A stretch of DNA of 64,000 nucleotides, taken from positions 3,501,501 to 3,565,500 of the forward strand of contig NZ_CP165782.1 in assembly GCF_000513895.2 (NCBI RefSeq), given 5' to 3'. Position 1 is the stretch's first letter. Every line of letters starts with the position of its first letter. Position numbers and translations under genes: made by a program. This document shows positions 16,501 to 25,981 of the stretch, piece by piece. The notes under the pieces are model-generated. The model searched no databases, was not told the origin of the DNA, and saw only the letters and a list, made by a program, of their open reading frames with translations. The DNA is from Ensifer sp. WSM1721. GTDB lineage: Bacteria; Pseudomonadota; Alphaproteobacteria; Rhizobiales; Rhizobiaceae.

Positions 16501-17883
16501 TCAATAGAGGTTGTTGGCGCGCGCCCATGTATAAGTATCATCGAGCGCCTTCTCCGAGCGGTCGAACATGTCGTTGATCTGCGCTTCCGCGATGATCAGG
16601 GGCGGGCAGAGAGAATAGTTGTCACCCATGGCGCGGGTGACGACACCGTGCGCCTGTGCTCGCTTGCCGGCATGTATCGCGACGCCGTTCGCCGGACTGA
16701 AGGGTTCCTTAGTCTCCTTGTTTCGGACAAGCTCAAGCGTACCGATCAAGCCACGTCCACGCGCGTTTCCGACGAGCGGATGTTCTGCGAGCGCGCGGAG
16801 TCTTCGTTGAAACAGCGGCGCGACATTCTTGACGTGCCCTACGATGTCTCTTTCCTCGTAGATTTTCAGGGTCTCGAGGGCCACTGCAGTGGCGACCGGG
16901 TGCCCGCTATAGGTAAAGCCATGCCCGAAGGTGCCGATCTTTTCACTTTCGGCGACGATTGCCGCGTGGACCTTCTCGTTGATCATCAGCGCGGAAATCG
17001 GCTGGTATGCCGCCGACAATTGCTTGGCCATGGAAATCATGTCGGGCTGCATGCCGAAGCTCTCGGAGCCGAACATCGTGCCGAGCCGGCCGAAACCACA
17101 GATCACCTCATCGGCGATCAGCAAGATATCGTACTTCTTAAGTACAGCCTGGATCTTGTCGTAATAGGTCGGTGGCGGAACGATGCAGCCACCAGACGCC
17201 ATCAATGGCTCGGCGAAGAAGGCGCCGATCGTGTCCGGTCCCTCGGCAAGAATCAGATTCTCAAGCGAAGCGGCGCAACGCGTCGCGAATTCTTCCTCGG
17301 TCTCGCCAGAAAGGCCATAGCGATAGAATTCAGGACAATCGGTATGAAGCACCCCATCGATCGGCAGATCGAAATCGCGATGGTTGTTGGGCAATCCGGT
17401 GAGACTTGCGGAGGCAATCGTCACCCCATGATAGGCGCGCCAACGGGAGATGACTTTCTTCTTTTCCGGCTTGCCGATCGCATTGTGGTAGTACCAGACG
17501 AGTTTCAGAGCCGTGTCGTTGGCCTCTGAACCCGAATTGGCAAAGAACACCTTCGACATCGGGACCGGAGCAAGGCGGATCAGCCGTTCGGCAAGTTCGA
17601 TAGCCGTCTCATGCGACTTGCCGCCAAAGCTGTGATAAAAGGGCAATTCCTGCATTTGCCGCATGGCAGCGTCGACGAGCCGTTGCTCGCTAAAGCCAAG
17701 CGAAGCGCAAAACAGTCCACCGAGTCCCTCGATATACTTGTTGCCGTCGCTGTCGATGATGTAGATCCCATCTCCCTTGGAAATCACAAGCGGACCGTCC
17801 TGCAAATGCTGGGACGCATTCGTATAGGGATGAAGAACGAACGCCGCGTCGCGCGCTTCCAGGGAATTGAGAAGAATGGTCAC
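16501..17883 (-). CDS. Class III (omega) aminotransferase
   Basis: 460 residues, GTG start with GGAGAG upstream. PLP fold type I: NSGSEANDTALK phosphate-binding loop, cofactor Asp258 in LLIADEVICGFGR and Schiff-base Lys287 in ISMAKQLSAAY. The family includes GABA, putrescine, beta-alanine:pyruvate and taurine transaminases; substrate specificity is not readable. Placed with a ureohydrolase and a semialdehyde dehydrogenase, a GABA or omega-amino acid transaminase is the most economical reading. Second gene after the binding protein in the leftward operon. Confidence 0.9.
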   Translation of the reverse strand: MTILLNSLEARDAAFVLHPYTNASQHLQDGPLVISKGDGIYIIDSDGNKYIEGLGGLFCASLGFSEQRLVDAAMRQMQELPFYHSFGGKSHETAIELAERLIRLAPVPMSKVFFANSGSEANDTALKLVWYYHNAIGKPEKKKVISRWRAYHGVTIASASLTGLPNNHRDFDLPIDGVLHTDCPEFYRYGLSGETEEEFATRCAASLENLILAEGPDTIGAFFAEPLMASGGCIVPPPTYYDKIQAVLKKYDILLIADEVICGFGRLGTMFGSESFGMQPDMISMAKQLSAAYQPISALMINEKVHAAIVAESEKIGTFGHGFTYSGHPVATAVALETLKIYEERDIVGHVKNVAPLFQRRLRALAEHPLVGNARGRGLIGTLELVRNKETKEPFSPANGVAIHAGKRAQAHGVVTRAMGDNYSLCPPLIIAEAQINDMFDRSEKALDDTYTWARANNLY

Positions 17884-17985
17884 GATAGCTCTCCGGTGGT
17901 GATCCAGGCGTGTTTCATGCAGCCGCCGAACCTTCGAGCGTCCGACGGCTGTCTTTCTTGTGGGTGAAAGATGGTTACCGGTCGA

Positions 17986-18828
17986 TCAGTCGAGGCCGAT
18001 CTTCATCCACTTTTTTGCAAGCGTGTTGATGGTCCCATCAGACTTCGCCGCGCGGATCGCCTCATCAAGCATCGCCTTGAGTTCGGTGTCGTCCTTGCGA
18101 AGGCCGGCTGCGATACCTTGGCCGAATACCCCGCCGGTGAAGGTCGGTCCGGCGATGGTGTAGTCTTTGAAGTCCTCCTTCGACAGCGTCGCGGTGAGCG
18201 ATGTCGTCTGCGCTATGACGGCGTCGATGCGACCCGCCTGCAGATCGAGGTCGTGTTGCTCGACGGTCTTGTATTCGCGCGGATCGACGACATCCTTGAA
18301 AAAAGTGTCGAGGAAAGCGACGTTTGCTGTGGAGACCTGCGCGCCGACAGCCTTGCCGTTCAGGGCGTCCCGAAGAGGCTGCAATTCCTGTTCGACCTTC
18401 GCTTTGTCGCCCGCAAGATCGATGGTCGTTCCGGTGCCGGGGAGATTGGCGAGCGGGCCCGACTTTTCAACCATGAAGGCTGCCGCGGTTGGAGCGTAGG
18501 GTTCGCTGAAGGAGATGACGGCAAGGCGCTTCTCCGTGACGATCATCGATGCCATGATGACATCGAACTTCTTGGCGGTCAGCGACGGGATGAGTCCGTC
18601 CCAGTCCTGCGCGACAATGTTGCATTTGATCTTCATGCGGCCGCAAAGATCATTGGCGAGATCGATTTCAAAACCGGCAAGCTTCCCGTCGGGCCCTGTG
18701 AAATTCCAGGGCTCGTAGGCGCCTTCAGTGGCGATGGTGATTTCGGTTGGCTTGCCCTGCGCGTGGACGCTGTTCGCAGCGAAGGCGCCAAGAATCATGC
18801 TGGCGAGTGCAAGTTCGATTTTCCTCAT
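17986..18828 (-). CDS. Amino-acid type ABC transporter binding protein
   Basis: 280 residues. Signal peptide MRKIELALASMILGAFAANSVHA with likely cleavage after HA (residue 23), then a family 3 solute-binding protein (SBP_bac_3): TEGAYEPWNF, GFEIDLANDLC, DWDGLIPSL, and SEPY near residue 119. Polar/basic amino acid and opine binding proteins look like this. I prefer the start at 18828 (AGGGG seven bases upstream) over 18834. The matching permeases and ATPase are divergent at 20863-23107, on the other side of the ureohydrolase and regulator genes. Confidence 0.92.
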   Translation of the reverse strand: MRKIELALASMILGAFAANSVHAQGKPTEITIATEGAYEPWNFTGPDGKLAGFEIDLANDLCGRMKIKCNIVAQDWDGLIPSLTAKKFDVIMASMIVTEKRLAVISFSEPYAPTAAAFMVEKSGPLANLPGTGTTIDLAGDKAKVEQELQPLRDALNGKAVGAQVSTANVAFLDTFFKDVVDPREYKTVEQHDLDLQAGRIDAVIAQTTSLTATLSKEDFKDYTIAGPTFTGGVFGQGIAAGLRKDDTELKAMLDEAIRAAKSDGTINTLAKKWMKIGLD

Positions 18829-18879
18829 TTTCATTCCCCTTTTTGGTTTGGCGCTCATTGTTGAGCGGCTTGCTTTTGA

Positions 18880-19947
18880 TCAGCGTGATGCCTCGATCTG
18901 CCGGGACGCGCGGATCCTTATCGCCTCTGCGGCCAGGCAGAGGATCTCGAATAAAACCTGAGCGGCGATCTGCGCCGTATTCGTTGTCGGATCGTATTGA
19001 GGCGCGACCTCAACGACGTCGCCGCCGATAATGTCGAGACCTGAAAGGCCGCGAAGGATGCCGAGCGCCTGGGTGGAGGTGAGCCCTCCCACTTCCGGTG
19101 TGCCGGTCCCTGACGCAAATGCCGGGTCCAGGGCATCCACGTCGAAGCTGACGTAGGTCGGACCGTCGCCCGCCACCGCGCGAGCCTTTTCGATCACCTG
19201 TTTGATGCCAAGTTCTTCAACCTCCTCGGCGTGAATGACGGTCATTCCAGAGGCGTAGGAGAACTCCCAGAGATACTCGGAATTGCCACGGATACCGATC
19301 TGGATTGTCCGGCGGGGATCCAGCACGCCGTCAAGCACGGCTTGCCGGAACGGACCGCCATGATGAAACTTGCAGCCCTCAAACGAGCCGCTCGTATCGC
19401 AATGAGCATCGATGTGGATCATGCCGACTGGCCGATCGCGGCCGACGGCGCGAAGCAACGGCAGTCCTATGGAGTGATCACCGCCAACCGAGAGCGGCAC
19501 AACGCCAGCGTCGACCAGACCGCGAACATACCGCTCTATGTCCTCGTGCGAACTAACGAGGTCGAATCGGCTGCGAAAGGGGACATCGCCCACATCTGCG
19601 ACACGGACGTGGGCAGCGGGGACCGCACGCAACACGTGGTCATACGGCCCTACTCTCTCGACGTTGCGAACGGCGCGGGGACCGAAGCGTGCACCGGGGC
19701 GGTTCGTCACGCCCAGATCCAACGGGATGCCGAGAAGTGCCACATCGATATCTGTGAAGCGGGGCGCAGCATCCTGCCGGAGAGGAGCTTTCAGCAATGT
19801 TGGAACACCGCAATAGGGGGCCTGGCGGCTATCGCCTTCGCCGAAGACCTGGTCTGCGACCTTGCGAAACTCGGGGTCGAAAATGTCAGCCCCGGACGCA
19901 TTTCCGTATCGGGCACGGAGTTCCTCAAGGTTCAAGATCTCAGGCAT
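18880..19947 (-). CDS. Ureohydrolase (agmatinase / guanidinobutyrase family)
   Basis: 355 residues, binuclear manganese enzyme that releases urea from a guanidino compound. Metal ligands seen: GGDHS, DAHCDTSG, SFDVDALDP and the acidic GGDVVEVAP. It has an N-terminal extension of about 65 residues before the first core strand. Family members act on arginine, agmatine, guanidinobutyrate or guanidinopropionate; the downstream transaminase and semialdehyde dehydrogenase favour 4-guanidinobutyrate or agmatine. Strong ribosome-binding site GGAGG seven bases before the ATG. First gene of the leftward operon, divergent from the GntR gene. Confidence 0.9.
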   Translation of the reverse strand: MPEILNLEELRARYGNASGADIFDPEFRKVADQVFGEGDSRQAPYCGVPTLLKAPLRQDAAPRFTDIDVALLGIPLDLGVTNRPGARFGPRAVRNVERVGPYDHVLRAVPAAHVRVADVGDVPFRSRFDLVSSHEDIERYVRGLVDAGVVPLSVGGDHSIGLPLLRAVGRDRPVGMIHIDAHCDTSGSFEGCKFHHGGPFRQAVLDGVLDPRRTIQIGIRGNSEYLWEFSYASGMTVIHAEEVEELGIKQVIEKARAVAGDGPTYVSFDVDALDPAFASGTGTPEVGGLTSTQALGILRGLSGLDIIGGDVVEVAPQYDPTTNTAQIAAQVLFEILCLAAEAIRIRASRQIEASR

Positions 19948-20031
19948 GCAAGGTCCTCCATCCTTCCTTTATCCCCTGGGTCTTGCGGATTCCGCTTTTC
20001 GACAGAATCCCATTGATGCTGTGGGCAACAT

Positions 20032-20048
20032 TGTATACATATCTGTAT
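20032..20048. promoter_or_regulatory. GntR-type operator candidate in the divergent promoter region
   Basis: TTGTATACATATCTGTAT contains the palindrome TGTATACA and an overlapping ATACA-TATC-TGTAT inverted repeat. TTGTATACAA-like sites are typical of several GntR regulators. It lies between the ureohydrolase start (19947) and the GntR start (20135), placed to control both operons. Confidence 0.5.
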
Positions 20049-20134
20049 GCCACTTGATCTGGCAAGAGGAAAAACGATATCTTTCTTCGCAGTAGTCCGG
20101 CTCTTGCGGCCGCGGACTATGAAAGGGGACTGGT

Positions 20135-20833
20135 TTGACACTCACCAAAAACGAGCCGCGCGCTACGCTGCGTGAAACGACATATGCTCGATTGAAGGAT
20201 CTGATCCTCACCGGACAGCTGCGGCCCTCCGAGCGACTCTCCGAAAACGCTCTCGCAAAGAGGCTCGGTGTAAGCCGCACTCCTCTCCGCGAAGCGTTGA
20301 TGAAGCTCGAAGAGGAAGGCCTGGTCGTCGGCCAAAGAAACCTCGGCTACACGGTTTCGGACTTGGACATCACCGCGTTCTGCAACCTCTTGGTTGTCAG
20401 GGAGGCGCTCGATGTGTGCGCGGCCCGGCTCGCGTGCGTCACGGCGACGGAAGAAGACCTCGATAGGCTCCGCGGGGTCATCGCGCAGATGGTCGAACTC
20501 AAGGAAAGTGCCGCCGACACTCCTTCAGATGCGGCGCGAAACCTTGATCTTGGTCTCTACATCCACCGCGTTATTCTGGACGCGGCGCGCAATGACGCAC
20601 TCACTCGGTTGAGCGAGCAGGTCTATCAACAGCTTCGGCTGGCGCTCTGGCTCGAAGTTCTATGGGTAGACCTCGAACATACCGATTTGGATGAGCACCG
20701 GGCCATTGCTGATGCCATCTGCGCGCGCGACCCCGAGGCGGCCGAGGCGGCTGCGCGGGCGCATGTTCAGAGCTCACTAAAGAACATGTCGAAACTGCAG
20801 CGCATTTGGGCGCATCGGCGGGCTGTGGATTAA
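20135..20833 (+). CDS. GntR family regulator (FCD domain) of the guanidino/amino-acid operon
   Basis: 232 residues with a TTG start (AAAGGGG six bases upstream); no in-frame ATG gives a better site. Winged helix-turn-helix: SENALAKRLGVSRTPLREALMKLEEEGLV (about 38-66), then an FCD helical domain with HRVILDAARND and DEHRAIADAI. Divergent from the ureohydrolase operon and 29 bases upstream of the permease genes, probably in one transcript with them. Likely represses both until the imported substrate or a metabolite binds. Confidence 0.9.
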   Translation: MTLTKNEPRATLRETTYARLKDLILTGQLRPSERLSENALAKRLGVSRTPLREALMKLEEEGLVVGQRNLGYTVSDLDITAFCNLLVVREALDVCAARLACVTATEEDLDRLRGVIAQMVELKESAADTPSDAARNLDLGLYIHRVILDAARNDALTRLSEQVYQQLRLALWLEVLWVDLEHTDLDEHRAIADAICARDPEAAEAAARAHVQSSLKNMSKLQRIWAHRRAVD

Positions 20834-20862
20834 CTCGCCGGGCGCGGAGAGGCCGGATACGC

Positions 20863-21588
20863 ATGGAACTCATTGACAGGTATTTGGTGCTCGTCGGCTT
20901 TGGCGAGACCGGCTGGGGCACATTGCTCCTTAGTGCATCGGCCATGACCCTCGGGGTCTCAATCTGCGGCTTCCTGGCGGGAACGATCCTTGGATCGGTT
21001 GTCACGTTCATGAAGCTGTCGCGCTACATGGTGCTCCGCTGGCTGGCGGATGCTTACACGACCATCCTGCGCGGTGTACCCGATCTCCTGGTCATCTATC
21101 TTTTCTATTTTGGCGGGAGCGCATTTCTGGGGTATCTCGGCGGTCTCTTTGGCTATCAAGGCTTCATTGGCATGCCGGCTTTCCTCACCGGCACATTGGC
21201 GCTCGGCGTTGTTTCCGCCGCATATCAATCCGAAGTGTTTCGTGGCGCTTTCAAGTCCATTGCCAGCGGCGAGCTCGAGGCGGCGAGTGCTGTCGGAATG
21301 CGGCCCTGGCCGAAGTTTCGCCGCATCGTCGCCCCCCTGGTTCTGCGCTACGCCATCCCCGGATTGGGCAATACCTGGCAACTCGTGCTGAAGGAGTCGG
21401 CGCTGATTTCCGTCACAGGTCTCGTCGAACTTCTGCGTCAATCTCAGATCGCGGCCGGTTCGACACGGCGTCCATTCGAGTTCTACCTGACTGCCGTCGT
21501 TCTCTATCTCGTCATCACCTGGGCATCGTCGATCGCCTTCCGCCATTTGGAGACGAGAACCATGCGCGGCACCCGGAGTTCTCTGTGA
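20863..21588 (+). CDS. Amino-acid ABC transporter permease 1 (HisQ/OccQ type)
   Basis: 241 residues, inner-membrane permease with the family consensus LRGVPDLLVIYLFYFGG and an EAA-type loop GELEAASAVGMRPWPKFRRIV. Partner of the second permease and the ATPase downstream, and of the binding protein at 17986-18828. Start MELIDRY has only a weak upstream GAGAGG. Its stop codon overlaps the next start (TGATG). Confidence 0.93.
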   Translation: MELIDRYLVLVGFGETGWGTLLLSASAMTLGVSICGFLAGTILGSVVTFMKLSRYMVLRWLADAYTTILRGVPDLLVIYLFYFGGSAFLGYLGGLFGYQGFIGMPAFLTGTLALGVVSAAYQSEVFRGAFKSIASGELEAASAVGMRPWPKFRRIVAPLVLRYAIPGLGNTWQLVLKESALISVTGLVELLRQSQIAAGSTRRPFEFYLTAVVLYLVITWASSIAFRHLETRTMRGTRSSL

Positions 21589-22292
21589 TGGACTTTGCAT
21601 TCATGTGGGAGACGTTTCTCATCCTCCTGACGGGCTTGCCGCTCACTCTGGAGCTTGCAGTGACGTCCATTTTTGCCGGCGGCATCCTTGCGCTTCTTCT
21701 TTCGCTCTTTGCGGTGGTCGGAGGGCCGATCGGCCGCGGTTTCACCCGAGGCTACGTCTTCGTCTTTCGAGGGTCGCCGCTGCTTGTACAGATGTTCCTC
21801 ATTTATTACGGGCTTGGGCAATTCCGACCGTTGCTGCAGGAACTCGGCCTTTGGGCAATCTTCCGCGAGCCCTATTGGTGTGCAGTGATCGCACTGACGT
21901 TGAACACAGCGGCCTATACCAGCGAGATCTTCCGCGGAGGCTTGAACGCAGTTTCCGTTCAGCAGGTCGAGGCAGCGCGTGCCTGCGGCATGTCGGGCCC
22001 GCTGCTGTTCAGGCGCATCGTTTTGCCGATCGCCATCCGGCATGCGCTTCCAGCCTACGGTAACGAAGTCATCTTGATGCTCAAGGCAACCGCGCTGGCG
22101 TCCGTCATCACCATCATGGAAGTCACCGGCCTTGCGGGGAAGCTGATTGCCGACAGCTTCCGAGCCTTCGAGGTCTTCATTGTCGCCGGTGCGATTTATC
22201 TCGGGATTACCTTCCTCGTCACGCGGTTGATGATGATCGTCGAATTCTGGCTCTCGCCCCATCTTCGCATGAGGCCACCAACTTTGGCATAA
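21588..22292 (+). CDS. Amino-acid ABC transporter permease 2 (HisM/OccM type)
   Basis: 234 residues, about five membrane helices. [16 protein letters not shown] and the loop [21 protein letters not shown] are the characteristic permease motifs. The start codon at 21588 shares a base with the previous stop; a GTG just before it is also possible. The ATPase gene follows 11 bases later. Confidence 0.93.
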   Translation: MDFAFMWETFLILLTGLPLTLELAVTSIFAGGILALLLSLFAVVGGPIGRGFTRGYVFVFRGSPLLVQMFLIYYGLGQFRPLLQELGLWAIFREPYWCAVIALTLNTAAYTSEIFRGGLNAVSVQQVEAARACGMSGPLLFRRIVLPIAIRHALPAYGNEVILMLKATALASVITIMEVTGLAGKLIADSFRAFEVFIVAGAIYLGITFLVTRLMMIVEFWLSPHLRMRPPTLA

Positions 22293-22303
22293 CGGGAGTA
22301 CGC

Positions 22304-23107
22304 ATGTCTGACAGGGGAACGTTTCTCACGGCTGACAATAAGAACAGCACTGCCGCCGTCTCGGTGAAGGACCTCCGCAAACGCTTCGGTCCGCTTGAAG
22401 TTTTGAAGGGAGTTTCGCTCGAAGCCCAGGAAGGTGATGTGATCTCGATCCTCGGCTCATCCGGATCCGGAAAGTCGACGATGTTGAGGTGCATCAATAT
22501 GCTCGAAGTGCCCGACAGCGGTGAAGTCTGTATCGGCGGTGAAATGTTTCGGCTGAAAAAGCTGCGATACAAGACCGAGCCGGCCGATCGGCGGCAAGTT
22601 GATCGTCTTCGCGAACACATTGGAATGGTATTCCAGAGCTTCAATCTGTGGTCGCATATGACGATCCTTGAGAACGTGATCGAAGCACCCGTACATGTGC
22701 AAAAGCGCAATCGCGCCGAATGCATTGAAGAGGCGGAGGCATTGCTCGAGCGGGTCGGTATTGGCGACAAGCGCAATTTTTACCCTGGCCACTTGTCTGG
22801 CGGGCAACAGCAACGCGCCGCAATCGCGCGGGCGTTGGCGCAACGACCGAAGGTCATGCTCTTCGATGAGCCGACATCCGCGCTCGATCCGGAGCTTGTC
22901 GGCGAAGTGCTGAAGGTCATGCGTTCGCTCGCCGAAGAAGGCCGAACCATGCTCGTCGTCACCCACGAGATGGCGTTCGCACGCGACGTGTCCAGCAGGG
23001 TTGTGTTTCTGCACAAGGGCGTCGTCGAGGAAGAGGGACATCCTGCCGAAGTTTTTCGAAACCCAAAGTCCGAGCGCTTCCGGCAGTTTCTTTCGACTGA
23101 GCGGTAA
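22304..23107 (+). CDS. Amino-acid ABC transporter ATPase (HisP/GlnQ type)
   Basis: 267 residues. Walker [10 protein letters not shown] (51-59), Q-loop [11 protein letters not shown], signature [15 protein letters not shown], Walker [14 protein letters not shown]-loop VTHEM. The [17 protein letters not shown] segment and the insert before it resemble histidine/octopine/arginine-type ATPases. Last gene of the rightward operon. Confidence 0.94.
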   Translation: MSDRGTFLTADNKNSTAAVSVKDLRKRFGPLEVLKGVSLEAQEGDVISILGSSGSGKSTMLRCINMLEVPDSGEVCIGGEMFRLKKLRYKTEPADRRQVDRLREHIGMVFQSFNLWSHMTILENVIEAPVHVQKRNRAECIEEAEALLERVGIGDKRNFYPGHLSGGQQQRAAIARALAQRPKVMLFDEPTSALDPELVGEVLKVMRSLAEEGRTMLVVTHEMAFARDVSSRVVFLHKGVVEEEGHPAEVFRNPKSERFRQFLSTER

Positions 23108-23260
23108 CTTGGAAGTTCGCCAAGTCGAAAAGACTCTCTGTCTGCCATCCCCCGCCGATTGTTTTTTGTCGGGCCATGTTTTCGCGTCTCACTTCAGGCG
23201 GGGTATAGCGGGCCGCGGGCTTTTCGAAGCTCACTGTGATCCGTTTAGTGCATGTCGGCC

Positions 23261-23300
23261 AAAGCGCGTCGCATGAATTCGATTGAACGCGATGTGCTTT
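23261..23300. repeat. Imperfect inverted repeat between convergent genes
   Basis: AAAGCGCGTCGC and GCGATGTGCTTT match at 10 of 12 positions around a 16-base loop. It sits between the ATPase gene and the convergent ferritin-like gene, and may form a stem-loop in either transcript; there is no U-run. Confidence 0.4.
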
Positions 23301-24168
23301 AGGTGCTCTTGATCACTCCATTCATGCCGTTCGGGTAGAAGCCGCCCTTGCTCGTGCCTGCCTGATCGGTGAGATACACGATTCGCAACACCTCCTCCGG
23401 AGTTCTGGTGAAAGCTATCCCATCCGGCGTCGAAGGAACGATGTTGGCTTTGCCGTCCATTCGGATTCCTTGATCCTTGTCCTCCGGTCCATCGATCTTG
23501 TCGCGTGCGTCGGAGACCGCGTCTGCCGCCTCCCAGGCCTGTTCGCCCATTCTGTAGAGGGTCGAGCGGGCCATTCCCATATGGTAGGCCTCGACCGCCA
23601 GAATTCCCGCGGCGGCGGCGAGAAAATCCTTGTTCTTGAGGACCGTCGCCGCACCCGCATAGGCGGTGACGCCCACGTCTTCGAACAGCATGCCGCCTAG
23701 CACGAAATTCATTTCGTTGCCGAAGGGATCGAAGTCCTCGCCCAAGCCGGCCGCTTTTGCGACCGCAGCAAAGCCGGCATCGAAATCGATCGCCGGTCGA
23801 GACACGGCCTGATCTCCGAGCGTTTTGCGATAGAATCGGACGTGCGCAAGTTCGTTTTCCGCGACCTCGCGCATGAACTCGCCGATCGCAGGGGTATCAA
23901 AGGAAACTTGCTTGCCGCCGGTCACCGGGCCGGGTTCCGCACCGGCATCGGCATCATCGATTCCCTTGCCGGTAGTACCCCGCAGATAATACTCGGCTTC
24001 CATATACTCCAGGTTGAGAGCAAACTGAAAAATATCCTCGTCCAGAATTTCGGTCGGTTCATCGGCGCGCGAAACCGCAGCGAAACCTGTTGTCGAGGCA
24101 AGCACCGCTCCGAAACCGAACTGCAATACTCTGCGCCGGGGGAGATAAAGCGAAGGCATGACGCGCAT
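23299..24168 (-). CDS. Exported ferritin-like domain protein (Tat signal)
   Basis: 289 residues. N-terminus YLPRRRVLQFGFGAVLAS is a twin-arginine export signal, cleaved near SRADE, so the protein folds with its metal before export. The mature part is a ferritin-like four-helix bundle (PF13668 type) with candidate metal ligands in NLEYMEAEYY, ENELAHVRFYR and VEAYHMGMAR. Resembles desiccation-related/Rds1-like proteins; function unknown. Excellent ribosome-binding site AAGGAGG five bases before the ATG. Stands alone between the amino-acid importer and the MFS gene. Confidence 0.87.
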   Translation of the reverse strand: MRVMPSLYLPRRRVLQFGFGAVLASTTGFAAVSRADEPTEILDEDIFQFALNLEYMEAEYYLRGTTGKGIDDADAGAEPGPVTGGKQVSFDTPAIGEFMREVAENELAHVRFYRKTLGDQAVSRPAIDFDAGFAAVAKAAGLGEDFDPFGNEMNFVLGGMLFEDVGVTAYAGAATVLKNKDFLAAAAGILAVEAYHMGMARSTLYRMGEQAWEAADAVSDARDKIDGPEDKDQGIRMDGKANIVPSTPDGIAFTRTPEEVLRIVYLTDQAGTSKGGFYPNGMNGVIKST

Positions 24169-24266
24169 TGGTTCCTCCTTGAGGCCCGCCGGCGTCAGTC
24201 TTGGCTCCTTCGATGCGGGCCAACCCACCCGAACATCCCCACAGGGGAAATGTTCCGGTCGCGCCG

Positions 24267-24312
24267 CTACTGCATGATTCCGTTGCGCGTCCGATTGGAC
24301 GCACGGCGCTGT
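24267..24312 (-). repeat. Truncated RIME1-like remnant
   Basis: CTACTGCATG at the left and a GCGTCC-GATT-GGACGC hairpin followed by ACGGCGCTGT at the right are the two ends of the RIME1-like element in inverted orientation; the middle ~60 bases are missing. Fits an internal deletion of an old copy, upstream of the ferritin-like gene. Confidence 0.45.
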
Positions 24313-24387
24313 TGGACCGTCCGCCGAAGACACTGGCAGGCTGCGAGACCGCTGGCGTTTGGTCGTCGGCTGTCGCGGAAGCTTGCA

Positions 24388-25845
24388 TCACGATGCGTTG
24401 CGAGGAAGCACGGCGCCTTTTGCGAGGAACCGGCTCCCAACCGCAATGGCGAGAGCGACGACGATCAGGACCGCTGCGACCGCGAAGGTGATTCGCATGC
24501 CCGTGGCAACGGCATCGGCAGGTGCCGCCGTGATGTCGGTGGCAGTCGAGGCGACGGCGAAGACGGCCCCCATGAGGGATGCCCCGGTGACGAGCCCGAC
24601 ATTGCGCGAAAGGTTGAGCATGCCGGAAATGACGCCCCGCTGATCCGGATGGACACCCATCATCACGGCCGTGTTGTTGGCTACCTGAAACAACTGGTAG
24701 CCGGGAGTGAGCACGGCGATCGCGGCAATGTAGCCCGTGACGCCGAAGATCGACGGCAGCACGGACAGAGCAATTGCGCCGGCTGCCATCACGATCAGTC
24801 CAGCTATGACGACGGAAGCCGCGGCCCAATGATCGACGACACGGCCGGCCGGGATGCCGCTCAGCGCGGAAATAATCGGGCCGGCGGCCATGACGATGCC
24901 CACAAAGGTCGCGTCGAGCCCGAGCGCCTGCGACAGGTAGAACGGCCCGACCACCAGCGTCGCCATCATCACCGTCGAGACGAGCGCGTTCATCGCAAGA
25001 CTTGTGCTCAGCACGGGGTTGCGGAACGCCGCCAATCGGATCAGGGGCGACGCCACCCTTGCTTCCGCGAGCACGAAAAGGGCGCCTGCGACGACTGCGG
25101 CCGCCAGGAGCGCCATGTTGAGCCGGTCGAAATGACCGCGCCCCGCCGTCATGGCGAGCGCATAGGCCGCAAGCGTCACGCCGAGCAACAGCGTGCCCAG
25201 ACCGTCAAAGCCGTCGCGATCGATCTTCGCGCTGCGCCCTTGGTCGGGCAGGAAGCGACGAGCGAGAAGGATATTCAGGATGCCGAGCGGCACCATGATG
25301 AGAAAGATCGTCCGCCACCCGGCTCCGGCAATCAGGATGCCGCCGAGCGATGGGCCGAGCGCGGTGCCGATCGCCGACATGGTACCGAGCAAGCCCATGG
25401 CGCTGCCGGTCTTCTCCTTCGGAACGGTCTCGCCGACAAGCGCCATGGCAAGCGCCATCATGATCGCCGCTCCGATACCTTGCGCCGCCCGGGCGGCGAT
25501 GAGCAGCCATAGCGTCGGCGCGACGCCGCTCAAGGCCGATGCAGCCGCGAACAGGGCGATTCCGGTGATGAGCAGCCGCCGGCGGCCGAGGATATCGCCG
25601 AGCCGTCCGACGCTGACGATCAGCGTGGTGACGGCGAGCAGATAGGCAAGCACGATCCATTGAACTTGCCGGAACGACGCAGCGAACGCCTCGGCCAGCG
25701 TCGGCAGGGCAACATTGGCGATGCTCGTGCCGAGCGAAGACAGCAATATCGTCAGCGAAAGGCCCGCGAGCGCCCATCGGATCGAGACGGTCCCTTCACG
25801 ATTTTCCACTGGCTCGTCTTGCTTTGCGGTGATTGGCTTCGACAT
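24388..25845 (-). CDS. MFS multidrug transporter, DHA2 (14-helix) family
   Basis: 485 residues, inner-membrane proton antiporter. Seen: LGTSIANVALPTLAEAF in helix 1, the loop 2-3 motif GRLGDILGRRR, and motif C-like GPSLGGILI in helix 5, with length and helix count of DHA2 efflux pumps (EmrB/QacA/LfrA type). Start preceded by AAAGGGAG. Transcribed divergently from a LysR regulator 136 bases away, which probably controls it. Exported compound unknown. Confidence 0.9.
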   Translation of the reverse strand: MSKPITAKQDEPVENREGTVSIRWALAGLSLTILLSSLGTSIANVALPTLAEAFAASFRQVQWIVLAYLLAVTTLIVSVGRLGDILGRRRLLITGIALFAAASALSGVAPTLWLLIAARAAQGIGAAIMMALAMALVGETVPKEKTGSAMGLLGTMSAIGTALGPSLGGILIAGAGWRTIFLIMVPLGILNILLARRFLPDQGRSAKIDRDGFDGLGTLLLGVTLAAYALAMTAGRGHFDRLNMALLAAAVVAGALFVLAEARVASPLIRLAAFRNPVLSTSLAMNALVSTVMMATLVVGPFYLSQALGLDATFVGIVMAAGPIISALSGIPAGRVVDHWAAASVVIAGLIVMAAGAIALSVLPSIFGVTGYIAAIAVLTPGYQLFQVANNTAVMMGVHPDQRGVISGMLNLSRNVGLVTGASLMGAVFAVASTATDITAAPADAVATGMRITFAVAAVLIVVALAIAVGSRFLAKGAVLPRNAS

Positions 25846-25981
25846 AAGACTCCCTTTCCGGCCCTCGAACCGGCGCCGCCAGAAGCCTAGGCTGTCGCGC
25901 TATATGGCGGAAGGCGCACGATTTGCATTTTATTCGTGCGTTTGACGCCACATGTCGGCCAGACTGCGCTATGCTCGAATC

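Noticed and set aside
23842..25512. A 556-codon open frame opposite the ferritin-like and DHA2 genes.
   Set aside because: Spans two real genes on the other strand and is Arg/His/Asp-rich with no domain.
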